Source of the DNA: Ardenticatenaceae bacterium
Lineage (GTDB): Bacteria; Chloroflexota; Anaerolineae; Promineifilales; Promineifilaceae
NCBI GenBank assembly: GCA_020634235.1
Contig: JACKCB010000005.1
Location: 1-64,000, forward strand
Direction: 5' to 3'
DNA: 64,000 nt
The notes beneath the pieces are model-generated. The model worked only from the letters and a program-made list of their open reading frames with translations. It was not told the DNA's origin and did not search any database. A program made the position numbers and the translations under genes. Shown here in pieces: positions 35,503-44,497 of this stretch (positions within the stretch are counted from its first letter, which is position 1; each line of letters starts with the position of its first letter).

Positions 35503-37479
35503 CTAACGGCGAATCTGTGGCTGATAGCCGTGGAAATCCAGGACCAGCGCCGTCACCACAACCATTTGCGGCTCACTCACATTGCCGGCCCGGTCCCGGC
35601 CGGTCACCTGGAAAGTGTACGTGTGGCCCGGTTCGGCCGGGTAACGCCCGCCGGTCAGCGCCGTAGCCGTAAGCCAGGGCGTGAAAGCCCCGCCATCCAC
35701 TGCCACCAGCACATCAAAGTTGGCCAGGCCGCTGCCCAAACCGTCATCCCCGGACCAATTCAGGAAAATGGCATCCCAGGCAATGGGCGGCGCCGAGGCG
35801 TTCACCTGGGGCGGCAGCGTGTCCTGCTCAATCAACAGATAAGGGCGACCGCCAATGGCAAACAGGTTGGGGTCCCAAAAAGCGTTGTGATTGGTAGCGG
35901 CGGGCAGGAGCAGGGTGTAAAAGCCGTTTTCCGGCTGAACAATCTGGCTCTGGCCGTCCGGAGTGAGCAGCAGGCCGCTGCTGCTCGTGGCCGGCAGCAG
36001 CGCCGTCTCCGGCTGCCCATATCGTGCCCACAACCCCACAATTCGCTCGCCGCTGCCCGGCCGGTAAAAGGCCAGCCACTCCTGCGGCCCATCACTAGGG
36101 TCGGGGCCACCCGGCCGGAGCCACCACAACGGCTCCACCTCGCGGAAGTACGTAGTCAGCAAGCGGAAGGCATCGTAGTTGGGGCGCGGTGCTTCAGGCG
36201 TGGGATGCTGCCGGAAACAGGCCGCATCGGCCGGATTGCTAAACAGCCCATTGGCATCGCCGGCGCAGGGGAAGTTGGGGTCGGTGATCAACATGCCATT
36301 CTCGTCGCACAGTTCCCCGTTGTGCGGCGGGAAGTCAGTGCCGCGTGGCTGATTGCCACAACCATCATAGAGCTGGAAATGGAAGATGGCGTCGGCGCCG
36401 GCGTAGGTGGCATAGAGCGCGCTCTGGATGACAAAATCCGCCTGCTCGCTGGTGGTGGCCCGCAGGCCACTGGTCGGATCCCAAACCGGGCCGGGGTAAT
36501 CGTCCCAGGCCGGCACACCGCTCTCATTCAGCCACAGGGGCTTGTTCAGGCCGCGCGCGGCCAGGCTTTGCGCCGCGCGGTCCACATGCCACCAGGATCG
36601 CTCGGCCACGAAGTAGTTGTGTGTGGCCAGGATGTCGTGGAAGTAGTTGAAGGGGCCGGCCAGGGGGTCGGCATCATACAAGGCCAGCACGTCGTCGTAA
36701 AAGCTGAGATACTGGAAGTTGTTGGCCAGGGCGCCAAACAGCACCTGGCTGTTGGCGTCGGCCTGCCGCGCGGCCATGAAACCCACCTTAAGCAGCCGGG
36801 CGTAATCGGGCAGGGTGCCATCCCAAAAAGAGGGCAGGTCTGGCTCATTCCACATCTCCCAATGGGTGACCCCCACCCCGGCCGGCCAGCCATTGGCCTG
36901 GGCCAGTACCCCCCCCGGCCGGTAACGGTCTACGGCCAGGAAGACAAAACGCGCCCAGACGTTGGCCGGGTTAATCTGCTTGCCCGGGCCGGGAATATCG
37001 CTGCCGTCGCTGAAGACGGGTTCGTACAGCCCCTCCGGCGTTGCCGCTTCTGGCGCAGAGAGCGAAACACGCCCGGCCGGGCGCGGGGGTAGGCTGGTTG
37101 GCGCGGCCGGCTGGCCGGTCACGTAGAACCAGGGCGTGCCCAGCAAAATCAGGTTTAGCTGCAAGCCATGGGCCAGGTCAGCCTGCACGGTCGCGTCTTG
37201 GGTTGACCAATCATACAGTTCCGGCCAGTACTCGACCGTGGACCAGTAGACCGGCCAGCGATTCCAGGCCGCACCGGTGGACAGGCCGTTCTGGTACATC
37301 TGCTCGTCGGCCGGGTCTTCGGCCGAACTGATAAAGGCGATGCCGTAATCCGGGCTGGGTACGGCCCCGGCCGGGGCCAGGTTCGCTTCTACCGCCACCC
37401 GGCCGGGGCCGGCCATGAGCAGCGTCAACAACAGCAGCAGCAAGCTCAACAGCGTAAGGGCGCGCAGCTTCGTCGCCAT
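35503..37479 (-). CDS. Secreted glycoside hydrolase-like protein (GH-A clan fold)
   Basis: The protein has 658 residues. It has a signal peptide (about 1-32), then a TIM-barrel hydrolase region. The likely acid/base Glu is in HWEMWNEPD (Glu212) and the likely nucleophile in LWLNESGVPAW (Glu319), the arrangement of clan GH-A (for example GH39/GH5-like). The C-terminal part has a beta-sandwich/FN3-like pattern (ITWN-type; GGAFTPWLTATALTGGRYPAEPGHTYTF in part) and ends without an anchor. The substrate cannot be told. ATG 37479 has GGAGGTGAAGC just upstream. Close to the GNAT gene on the same strand. Confidence 0.85.
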   Translation of the reverse strand: MATKLRALTLLSLLLLLLTLLMAGPGRVAVEANLAPAGAVPSPDYGIAFISSAEDPADEQMYQNGLSTGAAWNRWPVYWSTVEYWPELYDWSTQDATVQADLAHGLQLNLILLGTPWFYVTGQPAAPTSLPPRPAGRVSLSAPEAATPEGLYEPVFSDGSDIPGPGKQINPANVWARFVFLAVDRYRPGGVLAQANGWPAGVGVTHWEMWNEPDLPSFWDGTLPDYARLLKVGFMAARQADANSQVLFGALANNFQYLSFYDDVLALYDADPLAGPFNYFHDILATHNYFVAERSWWHVDRAAQSLAARGLNKPLWLNESGVPAWDDYPGPVWDPTSGLRATTSEQADFVIQSALYATYAGADAIFHFQLYDGCGNQPRGTDFPPHNGELCDENGMLITDPNFPCAGDANGLFSNPADAACFRQHPTPEAPRPNYDAFRLLTTYFREVEPLWWLRPGGPDPSDGPQEWLAFYRPGSGERIVGLWARYGQPETALLPATSSSGLLLTPDGQSQIVQPENGFYTLLLPAATNHNAFWDPNLFAIGGRPYLLIEQDTLPPQVNASAPPIAWDAIFLNWSGDDGLGSGLANFDVLVAVDGGAFTPWLTATALTGGRYPAEPGHTYTFQVTGRDRAGNVSEPQMVVVTALVLDFHGYQPQIRR

Positions 37480-37516
37480 GCTTCACCTCCTAAGCCAGGG
37501 CGGCAACCGCGACCGG

Positions 37517-38458
37517 TTAGGCCTGGTCCAACACCGCCGTAATCTCCGCTACCTCATCGGCAGTCAACAGCCAGTCGGCCGCTTTAACGTTGCTTTCTAC
37601 GTGGGCCAGCCTGGTAGCCCCGGAGATGACTGAGCAGACCTGGGGCTGGGCCATCAGCCAGGCCTGAGCCAGTTCGTTCATACCCCGGCCGCGCTCCGCG
37701 GCCCAGGTGGTAAGCGCTTCTACTTTGTCGTAGTTGGCCTTGGTCATGTACTGCTGCACATAACCACTGCGCTCGCCGCGCGACCCGGCCGGGGCCGCTT
37801 CGCCGCGCTTGTACTTGCCCGTTAGAAAACCGCCGGCCAGCGGGAAATAGGGCACAAAACCTACGCCCGCTTCCTGGCAGTAGGGCAGCACCTCTTTCTC
37901 GACCCCGCGCTCCAGCAAATGATAGTGGGATTGCAGCGCCACAAACGGGGTCAACCCGCGCAGCTCGGCCAGCAAATTGGCCCTGGCCAACTGCCAGGAA
38001 GCATAGGCCGACGCCCCCAGGTAGCGCACCTTGCCGCTGCGCACCAGGTCATCCAGGGTGCGCAGTGTCTCCTCGATGGGCGTGTGCTCATCCCAACGGT
38101 GCATGTAATACAGATCAATGTGGTCGCTCTGCAAGCGGCGCAGGCTCGCTTCCACCGCGTTCTGCAAGTGATAACGGGAGGCGCCCTTGTCGTTTGGCCC
38201 GTCGCCCACCGCGAAGTAGCCTTTGGTAGCCACCACAAATTGGTCCCACCGCCCCTTCAAAGCCACGCCCAACGTCTCTTCTGACCGGCCATTTTGGTAA
38301 ACGTCGGCGGAGTCGATGAAGTTGATGCCCATCTCCTGAGCCGCATCTAGCAGGCTGTTCACGTCGGCTTGCGGGAGCATGTCGGACCCAAACTGGTTGG
38401 TGCCCAGGCCAATGACTGAAACGCGCACACCGGCGCTGCCAAGTTGACGGTATTCCAT
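37517..38458 (-). CDS. Aldo/keto reductase
   Basis: This 313-residue NADPH-dependent reductase has the TIM-barrel fold. The catalytic tetrad is visible: Asp49 and Tyr54 (FIDSADVYQNGRSEE), Lys79 (VVATKGYF) and His120 (DLYYMHRWD). SVISGATRLAHVESNVKA near the end binds NADP phosphate. The branch is that of YhdN/GSP69/potassium-channel-beta-like AKRs. AGGAGA precedes ATG 38458. Physiological substrate unknown. Confidence 0.94.
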   Translation of the reverse strand: MEYRQLGSAGVRVSVIGLGTNQFGSDMLPQADVNSLLDAAQEMGINFIDSADVYQNGRSEETLGVALKGRWDQFVVATKGYFAVGDGPNDKGASRYHLQNAVEASLRRLQSDHIDLYYMHRWDEHTPIEETLRTLDDLVRSGKVRYLGASAYASWQLARANLLAELRGLTPFVALQSHYHLLERGVEKEVLPYCQEAGVGFVPYFPLAGGFLTGKYKRGEAAPAGSRGERSGYVQQYMTKANYDKVEALTTWAAERGRGMNELAQAWLMAQPQVCSVISGATRLAHVESNVKAADWLLTADEVAEITAVLDQA

Positions 38459-38710
38459 GATTCTCTCCTTGTTTCCAGACCCGGCCGGGAACCACACACC
38501 AGGCCCGTTTTCACGCCTGGTAACTGGAATCTGGCCGGTATTTTCGTTTATTCTGTAAGTAGATGGCCAACTAGTTCGAGCTAACCATGACGGCGGCAGC
38601 ACAGCGCGCCGCAGAAGCGCAGCGGGCCATCTAATTACAATGATGCCGCAATGTGGCCAATGCCGCCAATAAACCATTTCACACAACACGCACAACCGGA
38701 GGATACTTTC

Positions 38711-39418
38711 ATGCTGAAGAAACAGCTACCAACCATCGTGATGTCCACTGGCCTGGCACTGTTGGCGCTGCTGCTGGTGCTGGGGGCCGGCCCCGGCCGG
38801 GGCATGGTCGCGGCCCAGGATGTGGCCGTCACCACTGGCTCTACCACGGAATGGACAACCAGTGCCGAACCCCCGGCCGGGTTAACAACCCCGGCCTACA
38901 GCGTCCCCGACAACCCGGCCGGGGGCCAGCTTCGCCCAGACGCCCCCGATGCCCTCACCTCCTACCGTATTGCCGGCGCGGCGCTCAAGCCCCGCGAGAA
39001 CGACGTTAGCTACACCATCGGCACCGGCGGCGCCTGCACCTATGTCGTCAGCGGGGATACCAGCACCGTCTGGAATGCGGCTGTCTGGCTGCCCCAGGGC
39101 GCTGTTGTCGATACGCTGCGCATGTACTACTATGACACCAGCGGCAGCAACAGCGTCGCCTGGTTCACCATCTACGACCTCTACGGAGGCATCGTCAACG
39201 AATGGAGCGTCAGTTCAAGCGGCAACACCGGCAATGGCTTTTTCGACACGGCGCTCATCAACCATGAGATCGATTACAATACCTACTCCTATCTGCTGAA
39301 CTGGCGGCCAGTCGCTTCCGGCAGCACGCTGCAACTCTGCGGGTTTCGCATCTTCTATGAGCCGCCACCATTCGGCCTGAACTTCCTGCCAACCCTGCTG
39401 GATGAGACCACGCCCTAA
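38711..39418 (+). CDS. Secreted protein of unknown function
   Basis: The protein has 235 residues. It has a signal peptide (MLKKQLPTIVMSTGLALLAL..., cleavage probably near VAAQ), a low-complexity Thr/Ser/Pro segment, then a compact beta-rich domain with one likely disulfide pair (GGACTYVV and LQLCGFRIFYEP). No known family was recognised. GGAGGA lies ten bases before ATG 38711. Three CCCGGCCGGG copies lie within 135 bases (38791, 38872, 38916), in the signal peptide and linker, leaving the folded domain free of them. Confidence 0.75.
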   Translation: MLKKQLPTIVMSTGLALLALLLVLGAGPGRGMVAAQDVAVTTGSTTEWTTSAEPPAGLTTPAYSVPDNPAGGQLRPDAPDALTSYRIAGAALKPRENDVSYTIGTGGACTYVVSGDTSTVWNAAVWLPQGAVVDTLRMYYYDTSGSNSVAWFTIYDLYGGIVNEWSVSSSGNTGNGFFDTALINHEIDYNTYSYLLNWRPVASGSTLQLCGFRIFYEPPPFGLNFLPTLLDETTP

Positions 39419-39535
39419 CCGCCGGCCAGGCCACACCCGGTTTCCCGGCATAGTGAGCAGTACCAGGCCCGCAGCAGGCAGCGCAACCAACAGCCAGGGG
39501 CGTTTGCGAGAAATGCCTTAGGCCCAACGAAGCAA

Positions 39536-39584
39536 GAGCGCGGCCGAGCTTTCCCGAATGAACCGAGGAAAACCGGCCGCGCTC
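39536..39584. terminator. Inverted repeat between convergent genes
   Basis: GAGCGCGGCCG (39536-39546) pairs with CGGCCGCGCTC (39574-39584) around a 27-base loop, between the secreted-protein gene and the TetR gene, which point towards each other. There is no clear T-run, so termination is possible but not certain. The rest of 39419-39608 shows nothing else. Confidence 0.45.
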
Positions 39585-39608
39585 ATTGCATGCAACAGCT
39601 TGCCAAGC

Positions 39609-40280
39609 TCAATCCGGGGCAGTGGGCAGGCTGGCCAGCCCGGCAACCATGAGCTGCATGCCGGCGCTGATCCGCTCCAGCGAGAAGTCCATCACATCCA
39701 ATTGAAAACGAAAAATCGTGGCCGTGTAAGGGGCCAACAGTGCTTCTGCCAGGAAAGCCGTGTCCGCCCCGGCCGGGAGTTCCCCCTGCCGCACCGCCGT
39801 CTGCAAAAGCCCATGGACCGTCATATACTGCCAGAAGTGGGGGCGCATCACCCGGCTCGCCTCATCTAGCTCCTGCGAATGGCGCTGCACCTCGCACAAC
39901 AGCGGCATGTGTTGGTGCGTAAAATAAACCAGCGTGTCCAGGAAATGGGCCAACTGCGCCAGCGCCGTGACCTCGTCCAGCGACATCTGCCGCAGCCGGG
40001 CCAGCATCGTCTCCTGAAACTGGCGCATCTGCGCATCCATCAAAGCGAGGCACAGCTCGCCCTTATTGGCAAAGCGGCGGTACAGCGTTCCCTTGCCCAC
40101 ACCCGCCAGCGTGGCAATGTCTGCCATGTTAACCGCCTCCACACCATGACGGGCAAAAAGCAATTCTGCCGCTTCCAGGATACGAGAACGGTTTTGCCGC
40201 GCATCGCTGCGTGATACCCGGCCGGGGTCCACACCATCGCCAATCAGCCCTAAAGAAATCGAAGATTCCATAATAGCCAT
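39609..40280 (-). CDS. TetR/AcrR family transcriptional regulator
   Basis: The protein has 223 residues. The DNA-binding helix-turn-helix is clear (SRILEAAELLFARHGVEAVNMADIATLAGVGKGTLYRRFANK in part), with the family-typical GKGTLYRRF. The C-terminal ligand domain is alpha-helical and unassigned. Start 40280 or 40271 cannot be separated. It is divergent from the YceI gene; a perfect palindromic operator lies between them, so it probably represses yceI and itself. Confidence 0.93.
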   Translation of the reverse strand: MAIMESSISLGLIGDGVDPGRVSRSDARQNRSRILEAAELLFARHGVEAVNMADIATLAGVGKGTLYRRFANKGELCLALMDAQMRQFQETMLARLRQMSLDEVTALAQLAHFLDTLVYFTHQHMPLLCEVQRHSQELDEASRVMRPHFWQYMTVHGLLQTAVRQGELPAGADTAFLAEALLAPYTATIFRFQLDVMDFSLERISAGMQLMVAGLASLPTAPD

Positions 40281-40367
40281 ACTATAGAGCATTCCCCAGG
40301 CCAAGTACAGCCCCCGCATGACACTGGGGCAAAACCTGGCCAAAATCATTGAATTTTGGGCAAAGAC

Positions 40368-40424
40368 TTGACAAACGGACTCAAGTCCGTTACATTATAA
40401 CACAAATAGCGGACCAGAGTCCAC
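40368..40424 (+). promoter_or_regulatory. YceI promoter with two TetR-type operators
   Basis: TTGACA (40368-40373) and TACATT (40391-40396) are 17 bp apart. The perfect palindrome ACGGACTCAAGTCCGT (40375-40390) fills the spacer; a second related site GCGGACCAGAGTCCAC (40409-40424) lies just after the -10. GGAC(T/C)...AGTCC is the common core. Binding by the adjacent TetR regulator would block RNA polymerase. Confidence 0.82.
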
Positions 40425-40460
40425 TTAATCCACATAACAATCACCAGGAGACTTAACACC

Positions 40461-41009
40461 ATGAGTTGGACCATCGATTTTGCCCATTCCCACCTTCAAT
40501 TCTCAGCCCGCCACATGATGATTTCAAAGGTGCGCGGCGAGTTTGAGCGCTTCTCAGGCAGCGTTAACTTCGACGATGTCAACCCCCAGAACACCACCGT
40601 CGACATCACCATCGACCTGGACAGCATCAACACCCGCGAACCCCAGCGCGATGCCCACCTGCGCTCGGCCGACTTCTTTGACATAGAAAACCACCCAACC
40701 ATGACCTTCAAGAGCAAGCGCGTGGAACTCATCGACGACAACAGAGGCAAGCTGGTCGGCGATCTGTCTATTCGCGGCATTACCCGTGAAGTTACGCTTG
40801 ATGTAGAATATGCGGGTCTGGCCACCAGCCCCTGGGGCACCACCAATGCCGGTTTCTCCGCCAGCACCACCATCAACCGCAAAGATTGGGGCCTGAACTG
40901 GAACGTGGCCCTGGAAACCGGTGGCTGGCTTGTAGGCGAAAAGGTCAATATCGCCATTGAACTGGAGCTTGTCAAGCAGCCCGAAGGTGAAACGGCCGCC
41001 GTGGCCTAA
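40461..41009 (+). CDS. YceI family lipid-binding protein
   Basis: The protein has 182 residues and the lipocalin-like YceI fold, which binds isoprenoid or other lipids. Family marks are the start MSWTIDFAHSHLQFSARHMMISKVRGEF, DIDL-type strands (VDITIDLDSINTREPQRDAHLRSADFFD in part) and GLNWNVALETGGWLVGEKV. There is no signal peptide, so it acts in the cytoplasm, unlike E. coli YceI. AGGAGA precedes ATG 40461. It follows the TetR-controlled promoter and is closed by a terminator. Confidence 0.94.
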   Translation: MSWTIDFAHSHLQFSARHMMISKVRGEFERFSGSVNFDDVNPQNTTVDITIDLDSINTREPQRDAHLRSADFFDIENHPTMTFKSKRVELIDDNRGKLVGDLSIRGITREVTLDVEYAGLATSPWGTTNAGFSASTTINRKDWGLNWNVALETGGWLVGEKVNIAIELELVKQPEGETAAVA

Positions 41010-41032
41010 CCTTTTTCAACCCAATGGCCTTT

Positions 41033-41085
41033 GGCGAACGGTGGGCGCGATCTTGCAGACCCGGCCACCGTTCGCCGTTTTCGTT
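41033..41085 (+). terminator. Rho-independent-type terminator after yceI
   Basis: GGCGAACGGTGG (41033-41044) and CCACCGTTCGCC (41065-41076) form a 12-bp stem around a 20-base loop, followed by GTTTTCGTTT. It lies 24 bases after the YceI stop. Confidence 0.75.
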
Positions 41086-41210
41086 TGGAGCGCGCAAGCA
41101 GCACAATACCTGCCCCGGCGTCATCGGTGGCCTGGCCCTGGTCCGGGCCTCCAACTTTTGCCGGCCACCGCCTTCGCCACCACCCGGCCGGGGAACCGGC
41201 TTACTATCCC

Positions 41211-42077
41211 ATGAAAACCTCCACGCCTTCCATCCATCCTCAGACCAAGATTGGCGCCGTCGCCCTGACCATCGGCAACCTGGAGCGCTCCCTGGCCTTC
41301 TACCAGGCCAACCTGGGCTTCCAACTGCACCGGCGGGCGGAAAACATAGCCCACCTGGGCGCGGGTGGGCCAGACCTGCTTCTTTTGCACGAGCAGCCCG
41401 GCGCGCCCCGGCCGGGGCCACGCAGCACCGGTCTCTACCATTTCGCCATCCTGGTGCCCAGCCGCCGGCACCTGGCCCAATCGCTGCGCCAGCTTGCCGC
41501 CAACCGTACCCCCCTACAAGGCTTCGCCGACCACCTGGTCAGTGAGGCCATCTACCTGGCCGACCCCGACGGCATCGGCATCGAAATCTACCGTGACCGC
41601 CCGCGCCACGAGTGGCCCTATGAGCAGGGCAAGCTGCAAATGGCCACCGACCCCCTGGACCTTGACGGGCTGCTGGCCGAAGCGCCGCCAGCCACCGCGC
41701 CCCGGCCGGGCCTGGACCCGGCAACGACCATTGGCCACGTACATCTGCGAGTCAGCCACCTGCCAGAGACAGAGCAGTTCTACCGCGACCTGCTGGGGCT
41801 GGAACTGGTCACCCGCTATGGGGCCATGGCCAGCTTTTTTGCCGCCGGTGGCTACCACCACCACATCGGCACCAACACCTGGGCCGGCGTGGGCGCACCG
41901 CCACCCCCGGCCGGGGCCATCGGCCTGCGCTGGTACAGCCTGGACCTGCCCGATGAAGCCAGCCTGGCCCAGTTACGCCGGCGGCTAGAAGAAGCAGGCA
42001 TACCTATAACCCCCACCGCCGACGGGCTGTACTTGCGCGATCCGGCCGGGAATGGCATCATTGTGCGCAGCACATAG
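41211..42077 (+). CDS. VOC-family protein with two glyoxalase-like domains (CatE-like)
   Basis: The protein has 288 residues. Two vicinal-oxygen-chelate domains follow each other: KIGAVALTIGNLERSLAFYQANLGF (about 13-37) and, in the second half, TIGHVHLRVSHLPETEQFYRDLLGLELV. Metal-ligand-like residues include His in TGLYHFAIL, GHVHLRV and YHHHIGTNTW. The layout is that of extradiol catechol-2,3-dioxygenase-like CatE proteins; the substrate is unknown. The linker between domains carries a palindrome-derived PRPG. The PIG-L gene follows 58 bases later in the same direction. Confidence 0.88.
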   Translation: MKTSTPSIHPQTKIGAVALTIGNLERSLAFYQANLGFQLHRRAENIAHLGAGGPDLLLLHEQPGAPRPGPRSTGLYHFAILVPSRRHLAQSLRQLAANRTPLQGFADHLVSEAIYLADPDGIGIEIYRDRPRHEWPYEQGKLQMATDPLDLDGLLAEAPPATAPRPGLDPATTIGHVHLRVSHLPETEQFYRDLLGLELVTRYGAMASFFAAGGYHHHIGTNTWAGVGAPPPPAGAIGLRWYSLDLPDEASLAQLRRRLEEAGIPITPTADGLYLRDPAGNGIIVRST

Positions 42078-42135
42078 AACACCAGACTCGTTACGAAGTA
42101 AACACCCTCAAATCCCCAGCCACACAGGACAAGGT

Positions 42136-42984
42136 ATGCGCGAACCAATCACAATCGTGGGCTTCTTCGCCCATCCCGATGATGAAATACTAGGCCCAGG
42201 CGGCACGCTGGCTCAGGCCGCGGCCGGCGGGGCGCGTGTCGTGCTGGTGTACACCACCCGCGGCGAGGCCGGTGAAATCGCCGCCCCGGAATTGGCCACC
42301 AAAGAAACCCTGGGGCAGGTGCGCGAAGCGGAAATGCGCTGCGCCGCCAACGCCCTGGGCGTGTCTGAACTGATCTTCCTGGGCTACCGGGATTCCGGCA
42401 TGGCCGGCTCCGCCGAAAACCAGCATCCGCAAGCGTACATAAACGCCCCGGCCGGGGAAGTCATTCCCCAACTAGTCACCATCATCCGCCAATACCAGCC
42501 CCAGATTGTGCTCACCTTTGAGCCGTTTGGCGGCTACGGCCACCCCGACCACATCGCCATCCACCAGCACACTGTAGCCGCTTTCCACGCTGCCGGCGAT
42601 GCAACCGCCTACCCCGCGTCCGGCCCCGCCTGGCAGCCCCAACGCCTGTTCTACCCCCTCCTGCCCATCTTCATGTTCGAAGCGCTGCGCGACCGCATTG
42701 CCGCCCATGGCGGCGACGTGAGCAGCTTCAAACTGGACGAGCGGCGCGAGAAAGGCTGGCCAGACGATCAGATTCACGTATTTAGCGATATCGGCGACCA
42801 CGTAGCGGCCAAGTTCACCGCCTGGAACTGCCATCGCACCCAGTTTGGGCCGGGCAGCCGTTTCCGCGCCCTGCCTGAAGTGGAAATGATGCAGCTCCTG
42901 GGGCGGGAGTATTTTGCCCAGGCGTGGCCCATACCCACCTATGACCAGCGCAAAACCAGCCTCCTGGCTGACCTGAGCAACTGA
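42136..42984 (+). CDS. PIG-L/LmbE family deacetylase
   Basis: This 282-residue zinc-dependent N-acetyl-glycan or small-molecule deacetylase-like enzyme has the metal motif AHPDDEILGPGG near the start and GHPDHIAIHQHT later, the family's AHPDD and HPDH pair. It may act on a thiol cofactor, mycothiol-like compounds or a glycan; this is not decidable here. ATG 42136 gives the family-typical REPITIVGFFAHPDDE start. Confidence 0.93.
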   Translation: MREPITIVGFFAHPDDEILGPGGTLAQAAAGGARVVLVYTTRGEAGEIAAPELATKETLGQVREAEMRCAANALGVSELIFLGYRDSGMAGSAENQHPQAYINAPAGEVIPQLVTIIRQYQPQIVLTFEPFGGYGHPDHIAIHQHTVAAFHAAGDATAYPASGPAWQPQRLFYPLLPIFMFEALRDRIAAHGGDVSSFKLDERREKGWPDDQIHVFSDIGDHVAAKFTAWNCHRTQFGPGSRFRALPEVEMMQLLGREYFAQAWPIPTYDQRKTSLLADLSN

Positions 42985-43036
42985 CCAGCCTATCCCATCA
43001 GCGGCATATAGCCGTAGCAAAGGAGAATTATCCCCC

Positions 43037-43654
43037 ATGAAAATCGCGATTTTTGGCGCAACCGGCGGCACCGGCCGGGAAATCGTCCAACAGGCCCTGG
43101 CTCAAGGGCACGAACTGAAGGCTCTGGTGCGCAACCCGGCCGGGTTCACCATCGCCCACCCCGCCCTGACCATCGTGCCCGGCAACGTACTGGAGCCCGC
43201 CCCGGTGGCCGAGACCGTCAGCGGCAGCGACGCAGTCATCATCACCCTGGGCAACACAGCCAACAATCCCGACTACATCGTTTCCGAGGGAACCAAACAG
43301 GTCCTGGCCGCCATGGAAGCCCAGAAGGTGCGCCGGCTCATCGTTATCACCTCCATTGGCGTCGGCGAAAGCAAGGACCAGGTCCCCCTGGCCTTCAAAA
43401 TGCTCATGAAATCAGTGCTAAGAAAGCCGATGGAAGACAAAGAACGGCAGGAAGCGCTGGTAAAGGCCAGCGGCCTGGATTGGATCATCGTCCGGCCGGG
43501 TGGCCTGACCGACGGCCCGGCCACCGGCAGCTACCAGTCCGGCCTGGACCCCAAACTGAAGGCGGGGCAGGTGTCACGCGCCGACGTGGCCGCCTTCACC
43601 CTGCAGCAGCTCACCGACGACACCTATCTGCACAAGGCACCGGCCATCAGCTGA
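43037..43654 (+). CDS. NAD(P)-binding SDR-like protein (NmrA/biliverdin reductase B-like)
   Basis: The protein has 205 residues. The dinucleotide-binding motif GATGGTGREIV opens the protein; DAVIITLGNT and WIIVRPGGLTDGPATG mark atypical SDRs of the BVR-B/NmrA group. It lacks the classical YxxxK catalytic pair. GGAGAATT precedes ATG 43037. It ends one base before the stop of the convergent nitrilase-like gene. Confidence 0.9.
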   Translation: MKIAIFGATGGTGREIVQQALAQGHELKALVRNPAGFTIAHPALTIVPGNVLEPAPVAETVSGSDAVIITLGNTANNPDYIVSEGTKQVLAAMEAQKVRRLIVITSIGVGESKDQVPLAFKMLMKSVLRKPMEDKERQEALVKASGLDWIIVRPGGLTDGPATGSYQSGLDPKLKAGQVSRADVAAFTLQQLTDDTYLHKAPAIS

Positions 43655-44470
43655 TTAGACCCCATCCTGGCCGCCGGCCGCGGGCGCATACAGCTCCGGC
43701 CGGCGGTCGGCAAAAACGGGGATACGGGCGCGCACCTCATCGGCCAGAGCCGTGTCGATGGTAGCCGTCAGCAGCCCCGGCCGCTCGTCACCCTCAATAA
43801 CCAGCTCCCCCCACGGGTCCACAACCGCAGAATGGCCGCAGAAGGTGCTGCCTTTGCTGCTGCCCACCCGGTTGCAGCCCACCACAAACATCTGGTTCTC
43901 GATGGCCCTGGCCCGCAGCAGCGTCTGCCAATGGGTCAGGCGGGGATGGGGCCATTCGGCCGGCAGGAAGAGCAGGCGCGCCCCCTGCAAGGCGTATTGG
44001 CGCAGCAGTTCCGGGAAGCGCAGATCGTAGCAGATGGCCACCCCGGCCGGGCAGCCCCACGGCGTTGGTATCAGCCCCGGCCGGGAACCGGCCGTCAGAT
44101 ACTGCTCCTCAGCCATCAGCCGGAACAGGTGCATCTTGCTATATTCCCCCCAAACCTGCCCTTGTGGCCCAACAAACAGCGCCGTGTTACCGATCTGCCC
44201 CGGTCCCAGCAGCGCCAGGCAGGAGCCAAGAATAGCCACCCCATGCTCGCGGGCCAGGTTGGCTACCGCCGCAAAGATGCCGGTGTCGGTTGGCGTGGCA
44301 TAGGCAGCGGCATTTTCCAGGTCGTAGCCGGTGGACCACAGCTCAGGGAAGACGACCACATCGGAACCGCGCCGCGCTGCTTCGGCGGTCATCGCCGCCA
44401 CGGTGCGCAGATTCCCGGCCGGGTCGCCCAAACGCACATCCATTTGCCCTAGCGAAATCGTCAGCTTCAC
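43655..44470 (-). CDS. Carbon-nitrogen hydrolase (nitrilase/omega-amidase-like)
   Basis: The protein has 271 residues. The catalytic triad is Glu43 (FPELWSTGYD), Lys112 (YSKMHLF) and Cys147 (VAICYDLRFPEL). The EKC set and DLRFPELLRQYALQG place it near omega-amidase/YafV-type enzymes, which hydrolyse amides such as ketoacid amides. The start codon is GTG. It is convergent with the SDR gene and lies downstream of two glycosyltransferases on the minus strand. Confidence 0.92.
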   Translation of the reverse strand: MKLTISLGQMDVRLGDPAGNLRTVAAMTAEAARRGSDVVVFPELWSTGYDLENAAAYATPTDTGIFAAVANLAREHGVAILGSCLALLGPGQIGNTALFVGPQGQVWGEYSKMHLFRLMAEEQYLTAGSRPGLIPTPWGCPAGVAICYDLRFPELLRQYALQGARLLFLPAEWPHPRLTHWQTLLRARAIENQMFVVGCNRVGSSKGSTFCGHSAVVDPWGELVIEGDERPGLLTATIDTALADEVRARIPVFADRRPELYAPAAGGQDGV

Positions 44471-44497
44471 CCGCTTGCCTCTCTGTGTTGACCCAGA

